From Meiothermus sp. (lineage in GTDB: Bacteria > Deinococcota > Deinococci > Deinococcales > Thermaceae): a stretch of DNA of 64,000 bases. Every line of letters begins with the position of its first letter. Position 1 is the first letter of the stretch. The stretch lies in the NCBI GenBank assembly GCA_026004095.1, contig BPIL01000015.1, forward strand, positions 17,216 through 81,215, written 5' to 3'. The notes under the pieces were generated by a model, which made no database searches, was not told the DNA's origin, and saw only the letters and a list, made by a program, of their open reading frames with translations. A program made the translations under genes and the position numbers. Positions 25,411-33,644 of the stretch are shown in pieces.

Positions 25411-27084
25411 ATGAACCTTCTTAAGCTGTTACGTCCCTTCTGGTTGCACATTCTGCTGGCAGCCGGGCTGGCTTTGCTGCCGGCGGCGGCCCAGGCCTGG
25501 CTGCCCACCCTGGTGGTCAAGCCGCTGTTCGATCAGGTGCTGGTGGGGCAGTGGGAGCGGCTCGGAGAGGTGCTCCTGGTGGGGGCGGGTTTGCTGGCGG
25601 TGCTGGTGGTGAGTGGGTATGTGCTCGAGGCCTTCATAGGCTACCTTTCCCTCAAAATTCCGGCGGTCTGGCGGGAGCGGGTGTTCGAGCGGCTGCTGCA
25701 AGCCGACCTGATGGCCCTGCCGGCCTCCTCGGGCGGGCTGACCGGGCGGCTGGTGGCCGATCTGAAGGAGCTGGAGGGCTTTTTGTTCTACAGCCTGGGC
25801 GGACTGCTGCTACAGGGGGTTCTGCTGCTGGCTCTGCTGGCCCAGCTCTTGCTGCACTACGCCCAGCTTACCCTGTACCTGCTGCTGGTGCTGCCCTTCA
25901 TGGCCTTGCTGCTGGGCTGGCTTGGGGCCTGGGTGACCCATTACAGCCACCGAACCCAGGCCGCTATGGAGCGCCTGGCCGCCCGCATGGCCGAGGGGTT
26001 CGGGCGCCTGGAGCTGATCCGGGCCCTGGACTTGCAGGCCTTTGCCAGGGCGCGCTTCCGGCATAGCAACCAGCAGCAGTACCGCCTGGGGCGCACCCGT
26101 GCCCTGATCGCGGCCCTCAACCTGCCCCTGGGGCAGCTCGCTACCACGCTGCTGCTGGGCCTGTTGCTGGCCCTGGGGGTGGGGGCGGTGCAGCGGGGGC
26201 AGATGACCCCCGGCGATCTGACCGCGTTCCTCACCCTGCTGGGGCTGGCGGTGACCCCTTTGCAGGTTCTGAGCCGCATCGGCACCGGGTTTGCCCAGGC
26301 CGAGGGGGCCGCGGCCCGCCTGGTGGAGCTGCTCGAGCTGCCCCCGGCCCCGGCCATGGGGCAGCTCCGACCCCAGACCCTGGCGGGGGGCCTCGAGCTG
26401 CGAAACCTGAGCTTTGCCTACCCCGGCAGCCCGGCCACCCTGCAAAACCTCAACCTGCGCATCGCGCCGGGCTCCTTCACGGCCATTGTGGGCCCCTCGG
26501 GGGCGGGCAAGAGCACCCTGCTGCGCTTGCTGCTGGGCCTGTACCGCCCCAGTGCGGGGCAGGTCTTGCTGGATGGCCTCGAGCTACACAGCTACGAGGC
26601 GGGGTGGTTGCGGGCCCGCATGGCCTGGGTTCCGCAGGAGCCCCTGCTGTTCGCCGGAACCGTACAGGAGAACCTGGCCGCGCTGGCCCCCGGCGCCCGC
26701 CCGGAAGCCATGCAGCAAGCCCTGGATACCGTGGGCCTGGGCCGGGAAATTGGCCTGCAAACCCCGCTCGAGGACGACGGGGGCGGGCTTTCGGTGGGGC
26801 AGCGGCAGCGCCTGGCCATTGCGGCGGCCCTGCTGCGGGAGGCCAAAATTCTTTTGCTCGACGAGATTACCAGCGCCCTCGACCGCGCCAGCGAGGGGCA
26901 GGTGATGGCCGCCCTCGAGGCCGCCCGCCCGGGCCGCACGGTGATCGTGGTGGCGCACCGCCTAGCCACCGTGCAGCACGCCGATCAGATCGTGGTGATG
27001 GAAAAGGGCCGGATCGTGCAGGTGGGCAGCCACGCCGAGCTGATGGGTTCGCCCGGCCTCTACGCGGATTTTTGGAGAAGTTGA
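25411..27084 (+). CDS. MsbA-like ABC exporter (fused TMD-NBD)
   Basis: 557 residues. Six membrane helices fill roughly the first 320 residues and an ABC domain the rest: Walker A GPSGAGKSTLL, Q-loop WVPQEPLLFAGTV, signature LSVGQRQRLAIAAALL (LSVGQ instead of LSGGQ), Walker B ILLLDEITSALD (catalytic Glu present) and H-loop VVAHRLATV. As the last envelope gene after the LpxB-like gene, it most likely flips the finished glycolipid across the inner membrane, the MsbA role; multidrug export is the alternative. Confidence 0.88.
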   Translation: MNLLKLLRPFWLHILLAAGLALLPAAAQAWLPTLVVKPLFDQVLVGQWERLGEVLLVGAGLLAVLVVSGYVLEAFIGYLSLKIPAVWRERVFERLLQADLMALPASSGGLTGRLVADLKELEGFLFYSLGGLLLQGVLLLALLAQLLLHYAQLTLYLLLVLPFMALLLGWLGAWVTHYSHRTQAAMERLAARMAEGFGRLELIRALDLQAFARARFRHSNQQQYRLGRTRALIAALNLPLGQLATTLLLGLLLALGVGAVQRGQMTPGDLTAFLTLLGLAVTPLQVLSRIGTGFAQAEGAAARLVELLELPPAPAMGQLRPQTLAGGLELRNLSFAYPGSPATLQNLNLRIAPGSFTAIVGPSGAGKSTLLRLLLGLYRPSAGQVLLDGLELHSYEAGWLRARMAWVPQEPLLFAGTVQENLAALAPGARPEAMQQALDTVGLGREIGLQTPLEDDGGGLSVGQRQRLAIAAALLREAKILLLDEITSALDRASEGQVMAALEAARPGRTVIVVAHRLATVQHADQIVVMEKGRIVQVGSHAELMGSPGLYADFWRS

Positions 27085-27104
27085 CGATCGAAAGGATGGA
27101 CGCC

Positions 27105-27767
27105 ATGCAGGAATACCTGAAAAAAGCTCGAGGGGGCCGGGTGGTACAGACCCCCTTTTTGGAGGCCGAGGCACTGGAGGAACTCCGCCGGCAGGCCCAG
27201 CAGGAGGGGCTGCGCCTCGAGACCTTCGGGGGGCTGCCCATGGCCTCGAGGCAGGTGGCGGTGCTCTTCCCCGAACACATCCCTGCGGTATCCGACCCCA
27301 CCACGGTGGTCTTCCTGACCTTTGAGGGCGACCTCGAGGCCCTGGAAGACAGGCTGCGCGCGCTGCTGGAACCGGGGCTGCTGGGGGATCTCGAGGAGAC
27401 CCAGGAAGGCTTCCTGCTGGCCACCCTTCCCAAAGGCCTCAAAACCCTGCAAGAAGCCGGCCTCCAGGCCAGAGAAGCCGCGCCCGAGCAGTTGCCGAAA
27501 ACGCGCGAGCGCACCCGCAGCGTGGTGGTGCCCAGCCTGCGGGTGGACGTGGTGGGGGCCAAGGGCTTTGGGGTCTCGCGCACCTACTTTGCCCAGGGGG
27601 TCAAGGCCGGCAAGGTCAAACTCCGGGGCAAGACCGCCTCGGCCAAGGATGAGATAACCGAGGGCGACCACCTGCTGGCCGAAGGGCTGGGCAGCCTGGT
27701 GGTCAAAAAGGTGCTGGGCCAGACCAAGCGGGGCAATGTGAAGCTGGAGCTCGAGGTGCACCGATAG
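27105..27767 (+). CDS. ylmH: YlmH-like RNA-binding protein with S4 domain
   Basis: About 220 residues. The C-terminal third is an S4 RNA-binding domain (LRVDVVGAKGFGVSRTYFAQGVKAGKVKLRG), and the N-terminal part has the YlmH-type nucleic-acid-binding fold with VVFLTFEGDLEALEDRL. In Bacillus YlmH has been tied to cell-division genes and to rescue of stalled large ribosomal subunits. The start at 27105 is chosen because GAAAGGA sits eight nt upstream; 27096 is an in-frame alternative. It follows msbA by 20 nt. Confidence 0.85.
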   Translation: MQEYLKKARGGRVVQTPFLEAEALEELRRQAQQEGLRLETFGGLPMASRQVAVLFPEHIPAVSDPTTVVFLTFEGDLEALEDRLRALLEPGLLGDLEETQEGFLLATLPKGLKTLQEAGLQAREAAPEQLPKTRERTRSVVVPSLRVDVVGAKGFGVSRTYFAQGVKAGKVKLRGKTASAKDEITEGDHLLAEGLGSLVVKKVLGQTKRGNVKLELEVHR

Positions 27768-28457
27768 CTACACCAGCTTTTCTTTCAGCCAGGCCGCGAT
27801 ATCGTCGGAGATCTGCTGGGCCAGCGGATCCAATAGCATATCGTGCTGGCTCTGGTAGACCCGGTATTCCTTGTGGGGGCCCCCAATCAGGGCGAAATAG
27901 CGGCGCACCGCGGCTTCCGGCACGGTGTCGTCGTGGGCGGCCTCGAGCACCAGCGCCGGGGCCCAGACCCTGGGCAAAAGCTCAGGCACCCGCTGCTGGA
28001 GCGCGATTAACTGGGTCAGGGCCACGGTAGGAAAATTGGGGTAATTGGGGCTCCGCGCCCGCCGCCGGGCCTCTTCGGCGGGGTCGGTGCTGTGGGCCCA
28101 GGGTTTGACGTAGTGCAGCAGCGGGGCCAGGTAGGCCAGGCGGTTCTTGAAGCCCAGCGCCGGGGCCAGGGCCACCAGGGCGGCGGTCTTGTGCTCGGCG
28201 GCCAGCCAGCCGGCCAGCAGCCCCCCCATCGAGAGGCCCACCACCGCCCTGGGCTCGGGGAGCGCCCGGTAGGCCTCGCGGGCGGTCTGGAGCCAGTCCA
28301 GCCAGCGCACACCGCGCAGATCCTCGGGCCGGGTGCCGTGGCCGGGCAGGGTGGGCTGGGCCACGGTAAACCCAGCCTTGCGCAGGGTTTCGGGGAGCGG
28401 CCCCATGGTCAGGGTGGGGTGGGAGGTAAAACCGTGCAAAACCAGAACGTTCGACAT
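27768..28457 (-). CDS. Carboxylesterase of the alpha/beta hydrolase fold
   Basis: 229 residues. N-terminal VLVLHGFTSHPTLTMGPL holds the oxyanion HGF motif, GLSMGGLLAGWLA the nucleophile Ser, AAHDDTVPEAAV the Asp and QSQHDMLLDP the His. This is close to thermophilic monoacylglycerol esterases such as Est30. It is the last gene of the minus-strand glcDEF-glycerate kinase run and directly abuts the convergent ylmH stop. Confidence 0.9.
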   Translation of the reverse strand: MSNVLVLHGFTSHPTLTMGPLPETLRKAGFTVAQPTLPGHGTRPEDLRGVRWLDWLQTAREAYRALPEPRAVVGLSMGGLLAGWLAAEHKTAALVALAPALGFKNRLAYLAPLLHYVKPWAHSTDPAEEARRRARSPNYPNFPTVALTQLIALQQRVPELLPRVWAPALVLEAAHDDTVPEAAVRRYFALIGGPHKEYRVYQSQHDMLLDPLAQQISDDIAAWLKEKLV

Positions 28458-28486
28458 GGGCCGGCTCCAGCTTACCGCAGTGCGGC

Positions 28487-29737
28487 TTACTCCACCACCA
28501 GCACGCGAAAATCGTTGAGGTTGTGGGCGGTCTCGCCGGTGATGAGCAACCCCCCCAGGGCCTGGAAAAACCCGTGCGCGTTGTTGTCGCGCAGCAGGGC
28601 CTTAAGGTCGAGGCCCAGCCGCTGGGCCTGGCGCCAGGTGTCGGGCTCCAGGACGGCGCCCGCTGCGGGGGTGTTGCCGTCGATGCCGTCGGAGTCGGCA
28701 GCCAGGGCCCAGACCCCATCCTGGCCCAGGTAAAAGCCCAGCCAGCCCAGAAACTCCTGGTTGCGCCCCCCCTGGCCCGACCCGCGCACCGTGACGCTGG
28801 CCTCGCCGCCGGAGAGCAGCACCACCGGGGGGCGGAAGGGTTGCCCGTGGGCGCGGATGCTCTGCACCAGGTTGGCATGAAAGCGGGCCAGCTCGCGGGC
28901 CTCGCCCTGGAAGCGGTCGGAGAGGATGACGGCCGGGTAGCCCTGGGCCTGCCAGAAGCGCTGGGCGGCCTCGAGCAGAACCTGGTTGCTGCCAATCAGC
29001 CGGTTTTCCACCCGCTGGAAGAGGGCCTGGCCCGGCTTGGGCGACTCGGGCAGGGCGCCCTTTGCGCCTCGCTCCAGGTGGGAGCGCACCTCGGGGAAGT
29101 CCAGGCCGTACTTGTCGAGCACCGCCAGGGCCTGGGCGAAGGTGGTCTCGTCGGGTACGGTGGGCCCCGAGGCAATCACCGAGAGGTCGTCGCCGGGCAC
29201 GTCCGATAGATACAGGGCCTGGACGCGGGCGGGGGTGGCCGCGGCCAGGCGCCCCCCCTTGATGGCGGAGAGGTGTTTTCGCACCGCGTTAATCTCCTGA
29301 ATATCGGCCCCCGAGCGCAAAAGGGCCTGGGTCAGGGCCTGTTTGGTGGGGAGGTCAATACCCCAGGGCGCGCACATTAGCGCGCTGCCGCCCCCAGAGA
29401 TCAGAACCAGCAGAAGATCGCTGGCTTGCAGACGCGAGACGGCCTGGAGGATGATTTGTGCAGCCCGCACGCTCTGTTCGTCGGGCACGGGGTGGCGGGC
29501 CGGTATGATCTGACCGCGTTCCGTTTGCGGCCAGACCCGGCCCGGCTCGGCCTTGGGCACCGCTATAAAGGGCACCTCTGGAAACCGCTCCTGGGCGGCG
29601 GCCAGCATGCTCATGGCTGCTTTCCCCACCGAAACGATCAGCGCCGGGGTCTCCTGGGGGAGGTGCTGGGCGGTGAGGTGGGCAGGGTGGGTTTGCTCCA
29701 GGGCCTGCCGAAAGCTGGCGATAAGCAGCGCGCGCAT
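28487..29737 (-). CDS. Glycerate 2-kinase, MOFRL/TtuD type
   Basis: 416 residues of the glycerate kinase type II family: SVGKAAMSML, LISGGGSALM, NAVRKHLSAIKGGRLA, YLSDVPGDDLSVIASGPTVPD, and a C-terminal MOFRL domain with VTVRGSGQGGRNQEFLGWL and DSDGIDGNTPAAGA. It phosphorylates D-glycerate, normally at C2, feeding it into glycolysis. It follows glcF by 22 nt, which joins glycolate oxidation to glycerate use. The enzymes between glyoxylate and glycerate are not in this window. Confidence 0.95.
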   Translation of the reverse strand: MRALLIASFRQALEQTHPAHLTAQHLPQETPALIVSVGKAAMSMLAAAQERFPEVPFIAVPKAEPGRVWPQTERGQIIPARHPVPDEQSVRAAQIILQAVSRLQASDLLLVLISGGGSALMCAPWGIDLPTKQALTQALLRSGADIQEINAVRKHLSAIKGGRLAAATPARVQALYLSDVPGDDLSVIASGPTVPDETTFAQALAVLDKYGLDFPEVRSHLERGAKGALPESPKPGQALFQRVENRLIGSNQVLLEAAQRFWQAQGYPAVILSDRFQGEARELARFHANLVQSIRAHGQPFRPPVVLLSGGEASVTVRGSGQGGRNQEFLGWLGFYLGQDGVWALAADSDGIDGNTPAAGAVLEPDTWRQAQRLGLDLKALLRDNNAHGFFQALGGLLITGETAHNLNDFRVLVVE

Positions 29738-29759
29738 AGGCCTCTACCCGGGCTGGGCT

Positions 29760-31037
29760 TTAGCGGTTTGGGAGGATGGGGCTCTGGGCGTAGGCCCGAT
29801 CCAGCAGCTCGAGGGTGTGCAGCACCGGAATCTCCCGGCCCAGCCTGCGCAGATGGCTTTGGATCTGGGTGAAGCAGCCGATGTTGCCGGTGACCACCAG
29901 CTCGGCCCCGGTGGCCAGGATGTTGCGGGCTTTGCGCTCGCCCAAGGCGGTGGCGATTTCGGGCTGCTCGAGGTTGTAGGTACCCGCCGAGCCACAGCAA
30001 AGCTCGCCTTCGGGAATTTCCACAAGCTCGAGGCCCGGAATGCTTCTTAGCAGCCGGCGCGGCTCGGCCCGTACCTGCTGGGCGTGGGCCAGGTGGCAGG
30101 CGTCGTGGTAGGCCACCTTGAGGGGCCGCTCCAGCGGGGGTACGGCTTTCAGCCCCAGCTCGACCAGGAAAACCGAGACGTCCTTGACCTTGGCGGCCAG
30201 TTGGTGGGCCTGGGCCTGCTCGGGTTCCCCGTGGAAGAGCAGGGGGTACTCTTTGAGGCCCGAGCCACAGCCGGCGGCGTTGGTGAGGATGGCGTCGTAC
30301 TCACCGGCAAAGGCGCTGAGGTTGGTGCGGGCGAAGTGCAGGGCCCGCGCACGCTCGCCGGTGTGCATCGCCAGCGCGCCGCAGCAGCCCTGGCCTTTGG
30401 GGATCACCACCTCCACCCCGTTGCGGGCCAGCACCCGCAGGGTGGCGTGGTTGAAGTTGGGCTGCAACACCTGCTGGGCGCAGCCGGCCAGAAAGGCCAC
30501 TCGAGCCCGCCGTTCGCCCTCGGCCGGAACCAGCTCGGGCAGGGGCTGGTGCTTGGGCAGTTGGTCGGGGAGCAGCTCGAGCGGGGCTTGCAGCAGGGGC
30601 GGCAGCAGCGGCTTGATCGGCTTGCCCAGCCGGCCCAGGGCGGCTGCGGCGCGGAAGCGCGAGGGGTAGGGGAGGGTCTCCTGAAGGCCCATGCGGAAGA
30701 GCTTCTGGAAAGGGGAGCGGTGGCGCTGGGGCTCGCTCCAGCCCCGGTAGGTGGTGATAAGCTCGCCGTAGGGCACGCCGCTGGGGCAGGCCGTCACGCA
30801 GCCCTGGCAGCCCAGGCACTTATCCAGGTAGGGCTGGGCTTCCTCCATGCTCAGGTTGCCCTCCAGCACCTCTTTCATCAGAAAAATCCGCCCCCTGGGG
30901 GAGTCCATCTCCTCGCCCAGCACCTGGTAGGTGGGGCAGGCCGGCAGACAGAAGCCGCAGTGCACACAGGCCTCGATGGCGTGGGCCATGATTTCGCCCT
31001 GGGGGCCGAGCTTTTCGACGTCAATCTTGTGCTGCAT
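29760..31037 (-). CDS. glcF: Glycolate oxidase iron-sulfur subunit
   Basis: 425 residues. Two 4Fe-4S ferredoxin motifs lie in the first 100 residues ([14 protein letters not shown] and [18 protein letters not shown]), followed by two CCG domains with [39 protein letters not shown] and [12 protein letters not shown]. It passes electrons from the GlcD/GlcE flavin to the membrane quinone pool. Third gene of glcD-glcE-glcF. Confidence 0.96.
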   Translation of the reverse strand: MQHKIDVEKLGPQGEIMAHAIEACVHCGFCLPACPTYQVLGEEMDSPRGRIFLMKEVLEGNLSMEEAQPYLDKCLGCQGCVTACPSGVPYGELITTYRGWSEPQRHRSPFQKLFRMGLQETLPYPSRFRAAAALGRLGKPIKPLLPPLLQAPLELLPDQLPKHQPLPELVPAEGERRARVAFLAGCAQQVLQPNFNHATLRVLARNGVEVVIPKGQGCCGALAMHTGERARALHFARTNLSAFAGEYDAILTNAAGCGSGLKEYPLLFHGEPEQAQAHQLAAKVKDVSVFLVELGLKAVPPLERPLKVAYHDACHLAHAQQVRAEPRRLLRSIPGLELVEIPEGELCCGSAGTYNLEQPEIATALGERKARNILATGAELVVTGNIGCFTQIQSHLRRLGREIPVLHTLELLDRAYAQSPILPNR

Positions 31038-31051
31038 AGGTTTTCCTGGGG

Positions 31052-32125
31052 TTACTGGGGTAGAGCAAGGCTGAACCGGCCTTGAGGATCGAGGGCGGCG
31101 GTTACCCGCTGACCAAAGACCTGTTCCAAGTCTATTCCAATCTGGGGGCGAGCGGTGTGGCCCCTCAGAACCAGACCAGATAAGTTCTGAGACCGTAGCA
31201 GGGTATCCAACTGGGCCAGCTCGTGGTTCCAGGCCAGGTACAGCAGATGCCCCGCGCTCATGTACCGGCGGGGGGTGCTGCCCAGGGCCTGTTCCAGGGT
31301 GGGGATGCGCCGGGCGGTGAGGGCCACTTTAACCAGATAACCCGCGCCCAGCTCGAGCCGGTTCAGGTCGCGCCAGTATTGGGTCTCGGCCTCGCCCTGC
31401 AGGAGGTCGCCAGCCCTGCCCACAAAGGCTGTGAGCCGCTCCAGCCGGGCCGGGAGGGCTTCGGGTAGGCCCCCCAGGCGCAGGGTCAGGGTGGCGGGGG
31501 GCTCGAGGTCGAGGGCATAAAGTTCGATGGGCGAGCCCGCCAGCCGGTAGAGGGCCTCGAGCGCCGCTTCCAGCTTGGGGAAGGCCACCCGCAGGGTGGC
31601 GGTGGCTTTGGGGTAGGGGAACACCTTGAAGGCCAGCTCGGTGAGGAGGCCCAGCCGCCCCAGGCTGCCCACCATCAGCTTGGGCAGGTCGAAGCCGGCG
31701 GCGTTCTTGACCACCTTGCCACCTGCCCGCACCAGTTGGCCCGTGCCGTCCACAAACTGCACCCCCAGGATGAAGTCGCGCACCCCCCCATAGCGCTGCC
31801 GCATGGGGCCGGAAAGCCCGGCGGCCACCGTGCCCCCCAGGGTGGCCCCCTGTTCCACCAGGGGCGGGTCGAAGGGCAGGTACTGCCCGTGCTGGGCCAG
31901 AAGCTGCTCCACCTCGGCCAGGGGGGTTCCGGCCCGGGCTACCAGCACGTACTCGCCGGGGTCGTACTCGAGCACCCCCGAGAGGCCGCGCATCTCCAGA
32001 ACGGTCTGGTCTTCTGTTGGTGTGGAAAGGGCCGGTTTGCTGCCGCCGCCCCTGGCCCGCACCCGGCTGTGGGCCCGGACGGCCTCCTGCACCTCGGCGG
32101 GGCTGGTGGGGTGGAGCACGGTCAT
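31052..32125 (-). CDS. glcE: Glycolate oxidase FAD-binding subunit
   Basis: 357 residues with a PCMH-type FAD-binding domain ([64 protein letters not shown]). It is shorter than GlcD, as is normal for GlcE. Its ATG is seven bases after the glcD stop, and glcF follows 14 nt after its own stop, so the three subunits form one operon. Confidence 0.95.
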   Translation of the reverse strand: MTVLHPTSPAEVQEAVRAHSRVRARGGGSKPALSTPTEDQTVLEMRGLSGVLEYDPGEYVLVARAGTPLAEVEQLLAQHGQYLPFDPPLVEQGATLGGTVAAGLSGPMRQRYGGVRDFILGVQFVDGTGQLVRAGGKVVKNAAGFDLPKLMVGSLGRLGLLTELAFKVFPYPKATATLRVAFPKLEAALEALYRLAGSPIELYALDLEPPATLTLRLGGLPEALPARLERLTAFVGRAGDLLQGEAETQYWRDLNRLELGAGYLVKVALTARRIPTLEQALGSTPRRYMSAGHLLYLAWNHELAQLDTLLRSQNLSGLVLRGHTARPQIGIDLEQVFGQRVTAALDPQGRFSLALPQ

Positions 32126-32131
32126 GGCGGC

Positions 32132-33571
32132 CTACTCCCTGGAAATAACCCCGGCCCGCTCCAGGGGATGGGGCCCGGCCTGGTGCAGCGCAGGGGCTTC
32201 GCCGCCGGGGAACATCTTGCCGCGGTTGGAAAGCTCGAGGGGATCGAGGGCCAATCGGATGCGCCGCATGGCGGCCAGATCGGCCTCGGAGAACATCTCG
32301 GGCATGTAGGCTTTCTTCTCCATGCCCACCCCGTGCTCGCCGGTGATGGAGCCGCCCAGCGCCACGCACAGGCGCAGGATCTCCCCCGCCAGCTCCTCGG
32401 CCCGCTCGAACTCCCCGGCCACCCGCCCGTTGTAGAGAATCAGGGGGTGCAGGTTGCCATCCCCGGCGTGGAAGACGTTGGCCACCCGCAGGCCATACCG
32501 CGCGGAGAGCCGCTCGATCTCGGCCAGGGCCTGGCCCAGCCGGGAGCGGGGCACCACCCCGTCCTGCACGATGTAGTCGGGCGAGAGCCGCCCCACCGCC
32601 GAGAAGGCGGCCTTGCGCCCTTTCCAGATTTTCAGGCGCTCCTCGGCGCTCTGGGCCACCCGCACCTCGTAGGCCCCCGAGCGCCGGATGACTTCGTCCA
32701 GGTAGCGGGCCTCGGCCTCCACCTGGGGGGTTTCGCCCTCGAGCTCCACGATCAACAGGGCCCGGGCCTCCCTTGGATAACCGGCCTTGACCGCGGCCTC
32801 GGCGGCTTCAATCGCCAGCGAGTCCATAATCTCCATCGCACCCGGCAAAAGCCCGGAGGCCACCACCGCGGCCACCGCGTCGCCGGCTTTCTCCAGCGAG
32901 TCGTAGGCGGCCAGCACGGTGTGATAGGTCTCGGGTTTGGGCAAAAGGCGCAGGGTGATCTCGGTGGCAATGCCCAGCAGCCCCTCGCTGCCCACGAACA
33001 GGCCCAGCCAGTCGGGGCCGGTGTTTTCCAGGCTCTCGCCGCCCAGCACCACGGTCTCGCCGTCGGGCAGCACCACCCTGGCCGCCAGCACGTGGTTGGA
33101 GGTCATGCCGTACTTGAGGCAGTGGGCCCCGCCCGAGTTAAAAGCCAGGTTCCCCCCAATGGTCGAGACCGGCTGGGAGGAGGGGTCGGGGGCGTAGTAA
33201 AGGCCATGGGGGGCAGCAGCGTTCGAGACCTGGAGGTTGATAAAGCCCGGCTCTACCACCGCGATGCGTTCCTGCGGATCCAGCCGCAGCAGTTTGTTCA
33301 TCCTGTTGAGGCCAATCAAAAGCCCCCCATCAATCGGCAGCGAGCCCCCCGAAAGGCTGGTGCCGGAGCCCCGGGCCACATAGGGTATCCGGTGCCTGGC
33401 ACACCAGCGCACCGCGGCCACCACCTCCTCGTGGCTCTCGGGCAGCACCACCGCCAGGGGCCGGGCCCGGAAGGCTGTAAGGGCATCGGATTCATAAGGT
33501 GCTAGCTCGCCGGGCCTGTGTAGCAAGCGTCCCGGCGGAAAGAACTGGCCCAACTCGTCTAGAAGCATCAT
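32132..33571 (-). CDS. glcD: Glycolate oxidase subunit GlcD
   Basis: 479 residues: FAD-binding domain with [21 protein letters not shown] and [17 protein letters not shown], and a C-terminal oxidase domain with [16 protein letters not shown] and [15 protein letters not shown], the usual substrate-side His/Glu motifs. It oxidises glycolate to glyoxylate; D-lactate is a less likely alternative, since glcE and glcF follow. Met-Met at the start leaves 33571 or 33568 open. No Shine-Dalgarno is visible. The 73 nt between this start and the CRISPR array must carry the promoter. Confidence 0.95.
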   Translation of the reverse strand: MMLLDELGQFFPPGRLLHRPGELAPYESDALTAFRARPLAVVLPESHEEVVAAVRWCARHRIPYVARGSGTSLSGGSLPIDGGLLIGLNRMNKLLRLDPQERIAVVEPGFINLQVSNAAAPHGLYYAPDPSSQPVSTIGGNLAFNSGGAHCLKYGMTSNHVLAARVVLPDGETVVLGGESLENTGPDWLGLFVGSEGLLGIATEITLRLLPKPETYHTVLAAYDSLEKAGDAVAAVVASGLLPGAMEIMDSLAIEAAEAAVKAGYPREARALLIVELEGETPQVEAEARYLDEVIRRSGAYEVRVAQSAEERLKIWKGRKAAFSAVGRLSPDYIVQDGVVPRSRLGQALAEIERLSARYGLRVANVFHAGDGNLHPLILYNGRVAGEFERAEELAGEILRLCVALGGSITGEHGVGMEKKAYMPEMFSEADLAAMRRIRLALDPLELSNRGKMFPGGEAPALHQAGPHPLERAGVISRE

Positions 33572-33644
33572 GAAGGTGATCTGGCTTGTCAGAAGCTGCT
33601 TTGCGCTAGAGTCTATGTATTCAATCTACAAATTTTCGCACATA

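Noticed and set aside
31736..33505. 589-codon open frame opposite glcD/glcE
   Set aside because: Antisense shadow of high-GC genes; rich in Gly, His, Gln and Leu with no domain, and the minus-strand frames are clearly GlcD and GlcE.
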